From contig JAKOGI010000051.1 in NCBI GenBank assembly GCA_029747015.1, forward strand, positions 989,501-1,053,500: DNA of 64,000 nucleotides. Direction: 5' to 3'. Position numbers and translations under genes: made by a program. Each line of letters begins with the position of its first letter. Position 1 is the first letter of the stretch. The notes below the pieces were generated by a model, which was not told the DNA's origin, did not search any database, and saw only the letters and a program-made list of their open reading frames with translations. The stretch is from Carnegiea gigantea. Its lineage: Eukaryota > Streptophyta > Magnoliopsida > Caryophyllales > Cactaceae. Positions 35,786 through 47,454 of this stretch are shown here, piece by piece.

Positions 35786-36888
35786 CAGGGCCTCTTTTTT
35801 TTGGGGACATTTGGAATGATTTAGCCAATAGGTTGCAGCTTTTTACAACTTCTTACATCTCCTTATATCTTCTTATATCTTCATACATCTCCTTACATCT
35901 TCTTAAATCTCCTTGTATATTTTTTATAACATTCAACTTATCATCTACTTTATTCTCATATTTACATAGAAATATGTATATATTTTTTATATACTACTAA
36001 TATAAAAAATCTTACAGCTTTTTTATGAATATAATATTTATCATAAACAAAAAATAGAATTTAATGACATGAATTAATATTTGAGTTTCAATATGAAGTA
36101 TATATGCCATTATGGAGAAAATAAGTCAACATGTAATACAAAATTTCACATTTATGTTTAAGTTTCGACATGAATCATGTATGAAAATAGTCAAGTTGTA
36201 GGTGACGAAAGCATTTCAACTATTTCAATCATAAGTTTATCCATGACAACTTAGTTGCTATCATTATACAATTGAACATTATATTGAATTTAATTCCAAA
36301 ATGTTTAATTCAAATAGGATTTCATTTTTAGGATTTTATTCAATTTTGTTAAGAAAAATTGTTATTATTTTTTAATTTGCTTTTAGGAAGATGAAACTAA
36401 TGTTATTAACAAAAAAATCACCTCAAGTGTGGAACATATTTGGTTCTACATATTTGTCGGCTTGAATTTATGTTATTGTTATTTAATTGACCTATTTAAA
36501 GGTTTATTTTCATTAATTATGTTTTTCAATATTATCTTTATTATCATTTTATAATGTTAAAATATAATTTGTTTAGTGATGCTATAAAATTTATTTCTTA
36601 AATATCAGCAATACACGTAATTTATTTTCATGAAATAATTTTTTTTGATAATTCAACCATTTAAAGACCAACAATTATACATATATATCTACAAATTATA
36701 TTATACAACTTTTAAATAATTCAATAACCCCTTACATCTATCCTTACAACTTCTTACAGCTCCTTACGGTTTCTTACATCTTCTTACAGGTTTTTATATC
36801 TTCTTACAGCTTCTTACAGCTTCTTACAGCTCTTTACGTTTCCTTACAGCTTACAGTTGCATCTCATCGCGAAAAAGAATAGACCCTG
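35786..36888. mobile_element. Non-autonomous hAT-like element
   Basis: The left end CAGGGCCTCTTTTTTT and the right end (read inverted) CAGGGTCTATTCTTTTT resemble each other, as in hAT elements. Flanks AAAAATTG and TAGAATTG could be a decayed 8-bp target duplication. Both subterminal regions (35,838-35,920 and 36,728-36,850) carry many TTCTTACA(T/G)C repeats, a usual hAT trait. No transposase is present. Confidence 0.55.
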
Positions 36889-37661
36889 TTAGAATTGCAA
36901 GATTGCTATCTCCTTCAACTGCAAGTATTTCAATTGGTTTATAATTCTGATTGCAACTGCTATAAACACACTGATAAAATAGATACTGAATCTTTACTAA
37001 CACGATATGGCTTTAATAGATGAAAAATATCATCTTACAAATATGAAATTTTAATGATAATAAACATAAAAAGAACCAATCAAGTGGGCCATTTGCCCTC
37101 TAACCACCTCACCGAAGCGGTGGAAAGTAACCTTTCCGCTACAAGGAAGCCAATCACTTGTTAATTTCTTATATTCAAAGGTTACTAACTCTTAAGTTTG
37201 CCATCATCCCCGGTTGAATAAATGTGTTCATGTGTTGGACCTTACAAGTAGTCCACACGTGAGAATTCATGCATATTGAAGTTATGAAAACTATGATTGT
37301 TGTACATTGATAATTTAAGAGGCATTCACCATGTATATAAGTTTGTGAGTCACTACATCCACTGCCAATTAATTTTAGGTTATAACATTATTTGAACTTA
37401 TATACATAACCCGTATGTGTTTAAGGCCCAATTTATATATAAAATTTAATAGGTCAAATGAGATATTTGATGAACACATTTTTGATCCAATTTAAAATGT
37501 CCTCTAATCGGACTCATACAGCTCAAGTTCATTTTTCCCTTCCAGCTTGTTTGGCAAATGTAGAAGTAAAACAAGATTGTGCAATTTTCACATGTTTTTA
37601 ATGTACTAGAAATTAGAGCCTCATATATATAGAGAGAAACCATTAATCTTTTTTTTGTTCA
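36889..37661. other. Right end of composite insertion, then type I unit body resumes
   Basis: Up to about 37,175 the sequence is unique in this window; a small hairpin GGAAAG-TAAC-CTTTCC lies near 37,124. From GTTACTAACTC at about 37,176 the tandem unit resumes, matching 8,290-8,776. Confidence 0.5.
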
Positions 37662-40199
37662 TAAGCTTCGGAGAATGGAAAACTTATTTAAGATCATAGA
37701 GTGCCCTGAGAGGTTTAAGATGCACCTTTTACGTTGAAAGTTTACGAAGAAACTTGTTTACCTTATAAACAAACCAAGTACCTTAAGTTTTCAAATAATA
37801 ACAAGTTTCGAACGTTTTAAGCTTTCAGTTTACTATTACGCCCTCGTTTGAGTTGTAAAAGGGGTTGAAATGAGTTAGAAAATGACAATTGAGGATTTTA
37901 TTACGAACCTAGTTTGAATTAAACGCTAACTAAGTACTTTAAGTTCCAAATGGGTTTTGTTTTACGAATTAGTAATCGTATTGCGTTTATAAAAAGTTTC
38001 TTAGTTAAAAACGAAGTCGTTTTACGAACTAACAAACGTATTACGTTATTAAGAAGCTTTCAAGTTAGAAACGAATTCGTTTTATGATTTAGCAACCTTA
38101 TTACGTTTATACGAAACTTTAAGTTAGAAACGAAGTCGTTCTACGATTTAGCAACCTTATTACGTTTATACAAAGCATTTAAGTTAGAAACTAAGTCGTT
38201 TTACGATTCAGTGAATGTATTACGTTTATAAGAAGCTTTTAAGCTAGAAACGAAATCTTTTTACGAACTAACAAACATATTGCGTTATTAAGAAGCTTTA
38301 AACGTAGTCGTTTTGCATATTAATAAGCTTATTACATTTATGAGAAGCTTTAAATTTAAAGCGAAGTCGGTTTACGTATTAGCAAGCTTATTACATTTTT
38401 AAAAAGGTTTTTAAGTTTCAAAGGAAGTCGATTCATGTGTTAATAAACTTATTACGTCTATAAGAAGCTTTTAAGTTATTTACAAAGTTGATTTACGTGT
38501 TAGCAAACTTATTACGTTTATGAGAAGTTTTTAAGCCAAAAACGAATGAACTATAAACATTTGGAAAGACTATGGTTGTTTTGTTTAAAAGTAAGATTTC
38601 AACAAAGTAAGCATCTGAAGAAGGGAAATTTAATGCGATTTTAAAGGCCATGAAAGTGCTGGGTAAGTAGCCAGACCTTGAGGGCCGGAATTGGACGCAA
38701 AGATGGCGTGAGTTGTTTCCCCCAAAGGTAATGTTGGGAGATGGACCCAAAGATGGTGCGAGCTATTCCCGGAAGCTGGACTCAAGATATGATTATTTAG
38801 TGTGAGTTACTCCCTGATGCGTGACACGTAAGAAAACCTTGAGGGGGACTGGACTCAGGATATGATAATCCTGGTGTGAGCTGTTACCCCACAAAGGACA
38901 GTATCGAGGTTAAAGCTGCTCTGTTAAAATGCGTTTTGGCCAAAAGTTAAGTACGTATACTCCAGAGATAATGTAGATTAAGAGTGACGATCTCACTTTA
39001 GGGCGGTGTTGACCTCCCCTAGCCAGCAGAATAAGATGTTTTATGTTATAAGTAAGTTCCTAATAAATAGGAGATTTGGCATTTTGCCATTCTAAGTAGT
39101 TCAGAAAAGAAACGAAGTTCTTTTAAGGAATACAAGCCTCAAGAGGCCAAGTAAAGCATTTTTAAGAAAAGAAGAAAGCTTTCAAATGTACATAACCTGC
39201 ATATATTTTATGAATATGTTTTGAATAAAGTTTAAAAGAAATTTCAAGTGAAGTTTGGTTACATCCTAGTAATGCAGGGAACGTTTAAGCTTTTAAAGGT
39301 GCACATCTTAAGAAAGAATGTTTTTTCCAAAGTTTTTCTTACCAACTTGGGTGTCTCAGAAGTTTTTAGAAGAGTTGTAAGTTTTAAAGAAGTTTGCGTG
39401 ATTTATAAGTTGTTCTTGGAAAATAACGTGAGTCGCTGCTATGATTTCCCAAGTGTGTTAGAAAGCATAATATTCATTCTTGTGCTACATGATTACGTGC
39501 TTGAATGCTTGTTAGAAAGAAAGGATGGTCATTAAGGGCCTAGGAATGAGTTGAGGGGCTAGCGTAAAGTATATGAGTGATAATCTCTCATTGGAGACTT
39601 TGATTGCCTAATATGATAATAGTTTACCAATATGAGATATGTGACTATTATTGGTATGAATGGTTGCAAATGGTTTTGGTTTTAAGGAGTAGAGGAATTC
39701 TCACTGAGCGTGTAGTTGCTTATTCTTTTATTATTCCCTTTTTTCCATGTTCAATTTGAGCAGCTATAAGAGATCCTTTGAAGTTGTTTTGATGCCGACC
39801 CCTCAGAAGTCTTTTGCCAGCTTTACAAGTGTTCGATCTACCATGTTGTAAATCTTTAAGTTTATTTTTGTATGTGAAAGCATGTAGTCGGCTCTATACC
39901 TGTATATATGTCTTTCTGACCCAGCATGTTAGTTGTTTGCTTACGTTTAACCCCGGGCGAATGGCCGAGGGGTCGAATTTGGGATATTTTAGCGAATGTT
40001 ATTACCCTATTCCCAGTTTACAGGTACTCTTAGCAGAGCTAAGACCATAAGATGTTGCTAAAATAGGGGAAATTCTTACAGTTTCGTTCTAAAATGACTA
40101 TCTAAATGCTACTGCAAACCCTCGATCTTCAAAAGCCTTAAGGATTTACTTCTAGGAAGTCCTGGCGGTGTGACTCCTCCTCGGGCTCGGGGCATTACA
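37662..40199 (-). mobile_element. Solo LTR, Del/Tekay-like, copy 2
   Basis: Paralogue of 8,777-10,825 and longer by about 490 bp (around 39,330-39,860). On the - strand it begins TGTAATGCCCCGAGCCCGAG. The extra part most likely was deleted from copy 1, since flanking LTR sequence runs smoothly here. Confidence 0.5.
37960..38545 (+). repeat. ~60-bp minisatellite inside solo LTR, copy 2
   Basis: Same repeat family as 9,040-9,700, with about one unit fewer. Compare unit order to tell loss from gain. Confidence 0.8.
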
Positions 40200-40223
40200 G
40201 GAAGTTGACAAGCAATAATAATT

Positions 40224-41346
40224 AGACCTATCAGTTCGGGTAAGCGGGTTAAATACGAGTTGGGTGTATTCCGATTCGGGTAAAATACAGGTTGGGTGTA
40301 TTTCGGGTTCGGGTAAAATATGAGCGGGCATATTTCAGTTTTATGGGTTTTGGGTCAACCCAACGGGTTTGGAGCGCCTTTTTAGGGAGTTATTTCTCTT
40401 TTTGTAAAAATCAAAATATTGGTATATTTATTACTTAAAATTGTTTATATTTAATGAACAATCGTTCTAATTATAATTTGATATATGAATGTCATGTACC
40501 GCTCGATAGTAAATCACGCTTGAGTGTGTTGGTTTGTATATTAAATATTAATAATAGGTCGGGTCATTCATGGGATTACCCATCCAACGCATGATAACGG
40601 GGTTGGAGGGATTTGACCTATTAATAACCCATTTAATGATTTGATATTTTGTTAATTAACCTACCACACCGAATCGTATATGCTTTATTAGTGGGTCGAT
40701 CCGAACATGAGTACAAATTGATCCATTGTTCAACATTTACATTAAGTTCGAAGTCAATTAGAAGGTGCCAAATGAAAGAATATTATAGACCCACAAAATA
40801 TGACACTTATTTATTAATTATAACATCAAAATTTTGGATTAGTATAGAGTAATATTATTTAAAATGCGATGAGACGTATTCAATTCACTAGGAATATAAT
40901 CGTATGACTAGCATATTTTTAATGCTTGTGTTATTCTGAATTGATTTTCTTAACACTCGGTATTTCATGTTCATTTCTAAAATTGTTCCACTTATAAGTT
41001 GTATATGACGTTATTTTATGAGAATAAATTTCAGAAAGAACGGGTACTATCGTCTAATTTGCGAAGAGATGTGATAGTTATAAAACGTCTCTCTAAACGA
41101 TTCATTATAATGAAAAACTATCATTGTTAAGGGACAAAATTAAAGAAAAATAAAAAATGAGGATATAATATTCGGGTTGAGCTGGCGGATTAGGGTTCGG
41201 GTTCAGGTCGGGTTTGACCCCAAAATTTACGGGTTTTTTAGGTTCAGTTTATTTTGGGCTCGGGTCAAGAAACTCGTATTCAAAACCCGCAACTTTCTGA
41301 CAGATTCGGATCGAATTTTCGGATCGGATTAATTTTTGTCAGGTCT
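40224..41346. mobile_element. Inverted-end element (family T), complete copy
   Basis: Ends AGACCTATCA and TGTCAGGTCT, about 1.12 kb apart. Same flanks as the other copies. Confidence 0.45.
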
Positions 41347-42650
<1,304 letters not shown>

Positions 42651-42654
42651 GTCG

Positions 42655-42960
42655 CTTATACAGGTGTCAATTAGCTTAATTGGTAATGTTTTTAAAAATC
42701 GTTACTAAATTGAAGATCAGAGTTTGAATACCGCATGCGCTGAACTTTGCTCTCAATTGCACCAAAAATAAAAATATTATCACAATTCGGAGAGGTCTCC
42801 AGCTGAGCTTGTCCTTTGAGTATAGTTTCTTCTCTCTCTCTCGGCAGGGGGGAGAAGGGGCCATGTAGGTGATCGGATTTGAACCCCTAACCTTCCACAT
42901 GAAGTTGTTTCCTCTTCACCCTTGTGTGTATAATGTTCAATTTCTTTGCATTCCTTTTGC
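42655..42960. mobile_element. tRNA-derived SINE-like segment, type II unit of copy 2
   Basis: Paralogue of 13,225-13,500. The A-box-like TTAGCTTAATTGGTAA is better preserved here. The - strand B box GGGGTTCAAATCC is intact (about 42,878-42,890). Confidence 0.35.
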
Positions 42961-44305
42961 ATTGCATGATATCTATAAATAATATCGAAGTCATGTCATA
43001 TAATTTTTTCCCTTTTTGACGTTAATGTTCAAAGTCTTGGTCTTTGTCCGGCGTTATGTATCTTCCTCCTTTCTAAATTGCATGTGAACTTAACTGTTGT
43101 TGGCATGCATGAAGCAAAGCCAAAGGCGGTCAAGTCATGGATAAGTGGCCAGTGATCATAAGCTGTATTCAATAGTATGTCTATGACTGAACCAAATGAG
43201 CATGCATGATCGAACTGTTGAGTGTTGGCCCATTTTTATGTGTTCATTTGCGCAGCAGGCCATCACGTACAGTACTAGACAATTATTACCATCCTTTTGG
43301 AAGTTCAAAGTATGAGAATTTTCCATGAACACATCGACGCCCACAAATTTCTTACAAGGCATTTTCATGTACTCTCCTGATCTCTGTAGATGTCATACTT
43401 ATGTTGAAGTTGTTCGTTAATATATCTTATGTTGGTTTTAGTTTGAAATCTTATTTGAGTTCATGTGAATTACTCATTTATTTAAGGCTTAATTTCTATC
43501 ATGGAATTACAGCAGGTTACTAACTTTTGAGTTTGCCATCACCCCCGGTTGAATAAATGTGTTCATCTGTTGGACCTTATAAGTAGTCCACACGTAAGGA
43601 TGCATGCATGTTGAAGTTAGGAAAACTGCGATTGTCCTACATTGATAATTTAAGAAGCCTTCACCATATATATAAGCTTGTGAATTACTCCACCCACTGA
43701 CAATTAATTTACGTTATAACATCATTTGAGCTTATAAGCATAACTCATATTTGTCTAAGGTCCAATTTATATATAAAATTTAATAGGTCAAACGAGATAT
43801 TTGATGAATACATTTTTAATTCAATTCAAAATGTCCTCTAATTGGACTCATATAGCTCAAGTTCGTTTTTGCCCTCTCGCTTGTTTGGCAAATGTAGAAG
43901 TAAAACAAGATTGTGCAATTTTCACATGTTTTTAATGCATCAGAAATTAGAGCCTCATATATAGAGAGAGAGAAACCGTTAATTTTTTTTTGTTCGTGGG
44001 ATTTTGTATTTTGGTTAAATATTATGTGGATTTTTTTTGGTATGTGGTACAGAGCATTTTCCTTAGTAGTCTCTTTGGAATGAAATCATTGTTTAGCAAA
44101 ATTCTTCAACAAGAATCACAAGTCACAAACAAAAAAGAAAAAGAAACTAGAGCTTCAGTTTTTGAATATGTTGACCAATGTGTAGCGGTCACACTAAATA
44201 CCCATAATTACCATTGATTTGGCTGTCACATTGGTGATTAATTCTGTATTAATCAGCCATAATTCATCCATTGATTCCCTAATTTTACTTGAACCTTAGT
44301 GCTGC
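42961..44305. other. Type II unit of copy 2, middle part
   Basis: Matches 13,501-14,866. From about 43,740 onward the match to copy 1 becomes nearly perfect. No gene is recognised. Confidence 0.45.
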
Positions 44306-44312
44306 TATAAAA
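44306..44312 (+). promoter_or_regulatory. TATA box upstream of a small spliced frame, copy 2
   Basis: TATAAAA, paralogue of 14,867-14,873. Confidence 0.35.
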
Positions 44313-44465
44313 TGGGAATAGATCAAGGGCAGAGACACACAACCAAGCAGGAAACACTTCTCGAGATCTATTCATCTCTCTGACCTCCCCTCACATAACA
44401 TAACCATATTCGAGGTTTGGGTTTGAGAGTGTGAATCTACAGTGACTCTAGTAGCCACCATAGTC

Positions 44466-44644
44466 ATGGATAGCAATCAGAAAGCACAAGATCTAGATCC
44501 AACTTCTGCAATCAAAGTAATCCCTATTACTAATACAATTTAATGATTGCCATTTCTACATGTCATCCACATAATTACATGACTTGGTTTTTTATTTTTC
44601 CCCCCTCCCTTCAACAGCGAATATCACAACAATGCAATGGCTAG
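44466..44644 (+). CDS. Hypothetical 25-residue spliced frame, copy 2
   Basis: Paralogue of 15,027-15,205. Exon 1 is 44,466-44,516, the intron 44,517-44,617, exon 2 44,618-44,644. One residue differs at the start (Asp for Gly at position 2). Function unknown. Confidence 0.2.
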
Positions 44645-45265
44645 ATTACGACAGTTGGGCTTCAATCGCTAATGAGTAACTTGAAATTTTGAAGAGAAAA
44701 TATGTATGCCACTGTGGTTGGTTTGCATATGATCACTAAGAGATACCCGACCTTTTAAAAATGGGATTTCATTAGTATTGATCCAATTTGTCCTACGTAC
44801 CTTATTGATGTTGGATTTTCAGCACATCTACTCAATGATTGCCACATATAGTTAACAAGGCCCGGAAAATGCCAAAAAACATCATTGGTTTTCACGGAAT
44901 ATTTCCCTCTGTAGATGCCAAAACCACAAAGTTAGAGTATGTTTTAGTTCTCTTATAACCTAAAGTTTAAACTAAAGTGTTTGTTTCTATTATAGAGCAT
45001 CTTCAAATCCAAGAGTGCAACGATCTTCAAAATGAAACTTCTAATAAAAAATGTTTGCCTAATATAGTGGCGGATCTAGATGTTTAAAATAGGGGTATCC
45101 ATCTATTAACGACATCACTACTGTATAATAAATAAAAAAGAAATTATATGATACATATTATATATGGTAATATTTTGCACAAACATTCTATTTCTTCTTT
45201 TTTTTTTCCTTAAATGTTTCGTCCTGTATTTCTACACTAGTGGAAGTTGACAAACAATAATAATT
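44645..45265. other. Type II unit of copy 2, right end
   Basis: Matches 15,206-15,806 with small deletions; the - strand frame of copy 1 is broken here. No gene is seen. Confidence 0.4.
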
Positions 45266-45332
45266 AGACCTGTCAGTTCGGCCAGGGGGTTAAATACGGG
45301 TCCGGTGTATTCCGGCCCGGGTAAAATACAGG
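45266..45332. mobile_element. Inverted-end element (family T), cut by Athila LTR
   Basis: Only the first 67 bp of the left arm remain, ending GTAAAATACAGG, where the LTR starts. This marks the left edge of the Athila cluster. The partner flank is not in the window. Confidence 0.6.
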
Positions 45333-46678
45333 TGTTGTGTTAAAAATGTACCGCAAGTGCACGGTGCCGGTTGTAGCTAGCAAAGGCAAGTACGGGTCGT
45401 ATCCGCAGGGAACTTGGTTTCAATCACCGAATCAACCTTTAACACTTAATCTAGGCTTAAGTCTAATGGAGTGAGCTTAACTGATTCTATTTCTATTGGA
45501 TCTAAATCAATTATGAAGAGAATCCTGGATTGGGGTTCACCACACTATGATATTCCTTAAAAAGTAAACTAGGTTATGTGAATCTGCCCGCAAGATAATT
45601 GAAATGGGATGATTACCAATTAAAAGCATCTACGCCTTCTTTCAAAGGTCATTAGACTGGTCAGGCTACTCTAGTTATCTATTTTCATGAAACTAGAATC
45701 TCAAGACCACAAGATCGTGTAATTTTAATTCCCGATTGAAACCCCAACTACATTCGTGTCAAGTAATTCAACCGCTCACAAAGCTACTCTAAGTAAAGGA
45801 CCTAACTTTCGTTAGTCTCCTAAACCCTAATTAAGAACGTGAATTTAATCCTCTCAGACAATTCATCGAACACCTGGCACGCTAAGCGAGAATTCAATTA
45901 TACTTTAGGCATAAATTCACAAAAACCTAGAAATGACAATCGAAATCACATCATAAGGGCTATACTCAATCCAAGATTAAGAAACTTAGCCGCTAAACAT
46001 TGTTCTAATCAAAATCACAACTTCAAGCATTAATAATAACATGCCAAGGAGTGCGAAACTTGAATTAAAACGTAAGAGAAAGGCTAGAAAAGTGTATAAT
46101 TTGCTGCAATAATCTACCGAAAGCGTAGACGAAATCCAATCCAAAGCTTTGAGTTCTATAACAACAAAAAGTAAACCTAAGAACCCTAGAGGTCGCCTAT
46201 CTCAAGAGAGGAAGAAAAGTAGCAGAATAATCCCCCCCAACTGTCCTTTGCGAAACTGATTAAATCGCGACAAAATAAGTGACGCACGGTCGTGTTACAT
46301 ACGCACGGGCAATCGTGCGTGTCTCAGCTTACGCACGGTTCAGGCGCGCGGTCGTGCTTCAACAGTGCGCAGCTCCTGGCTTCGAGGCACGGTCGTGCGT
46401 ACCCTGCAACGGACCGTGCGTCTCCAGATGATTCTCCCGGGCTTCATCGACGCTTTATTCATGTCAGAAATCGATCCCAGGGCGTCATTCTTGGCAAAAC
46501 CTGCGGAAAACTCCCACTTTCTAGACCTTAGACCTGCAGATCAAGAGATAGGACAATTTAGCGCATAATGGGTCAAGAAAGTGTATTCAGCCCCCATTTT
46601 TGCTAAGATTAGTCGAAAGATTATAGGAGAAAAGGGGAAGAATTAGAGTCGAAAATGGGTCAAATTTGAGGTTTATCA
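45333..46678 (-). repeat. Athila-type LTR 1 (3' LTR of element 1)
   Basis: Starts TGTTGTGTTA and ends GTTTATCA on the + strand, 1,346 bp. It aligns along its length with the LTRs at 52,900 and 61,181 but is clearly more diverged from them than they are from each other. A TATA-like TTATACA lies near 46,094-46,103 on the - strand. Confidence 0.9.
46281..46424. promoter_or_regulatory. GC-rich palindrome cluster in LTR 1
   Basis: Contains GACGCACGGTCGTG, ACGCACG-GGCAAT-CGTGCGT (46,301-46,320), GCGCGGTCGTGC and GGCACGGTCGTGCG. It lies about 180 bp upstream of the TATA-like site on the - strand. Confidence 0.65.
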
Positions 46679-46690
46679 ACTCCCCCCTAC
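46679..46690 (-). other. Polypurine tract of element 1
   Basis: Read on the - strand, a G-run ending GGGGGGAGT lies immediately before the LTR start TGATAAACC. Confidence 0.7.
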
Positions 46691-47454
46691 TTAGCGCTTG
46701 CTTGTCCCCAAGCAAGACTGAAACATGAATAGATCGGGAGGGAGTTAATAACCTATAGCTATCCGCCTCCTCAGGCAAGGCAAATAAGGGATCAGTCAGA
46801 TCGAACAGCGATGCGCACAGCTGGTGGGCTAGTTTGAGGCATAAATACAGTTTTCAAATTCTTTTCAAATCGTTAGGAAGACCACGTGCCCAAATCAACA
46901 TCTCATCTTACCATATCACACCCCTCCCCAAATCAAAACACATTCAAATAAGCAGTGGGTCAGAAGGCGTGGTAGTGACTCTCATAGAAGGGATAAGTAT
47001 GTGCACTCCCTCGCATGTGTTTGGATGTAAAGTGGTTCACTCAACTCTCTTCCACTACAACAATCTACCATAGGCTTGGTAGGATTCTCAATTCTCCACC
47101 GCTAAAATGCAAAATGCACAACCACAATCAAGAGGACTTTGCAGGGTTGAAACGGGGCTAAGGGTACAGGTAAGAGAGAGACAAACAGTTTGGAAAATGT
47201 GAAGCTAAAAGCCATAGCTCGTGAGCAACCAACACTTAAACAAGTGATATCACACTCTCAATATGATTACAAACACGCTCTAAACCCATGGGATTATCGA
47301 GAATACACTAGATTAACATGCCAAACACTTTTGTTTCTGATTCTTCTCTTTGGTTCTCTCTCTCTCTTTTTTTTTTTTTAAAGAAAACAATAAAACTTGG
47401 GTTGCCTCCCAAGAAGCGCTTGTTTTAAGTCATTAGCTTGACCATAGATGACAC
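46691..47454 (-). other. 3' non-coding region of element 1, with ORF3 deleted
   Basis: About 46,691-47,370 matches 54,204-54,795 of element 2. A T-run (47,369-47,380) then joins sequence that in element 2 lies at about 58,250, just after pol. ORF3 is thus missing. Confidence 0.75.

Noticed and set aside
30342..37175. The whole 6.8-kb block as one transposon
   Set aside because: I find no matching ends or target duplication at its edges, and it contains several separately inserted elements.
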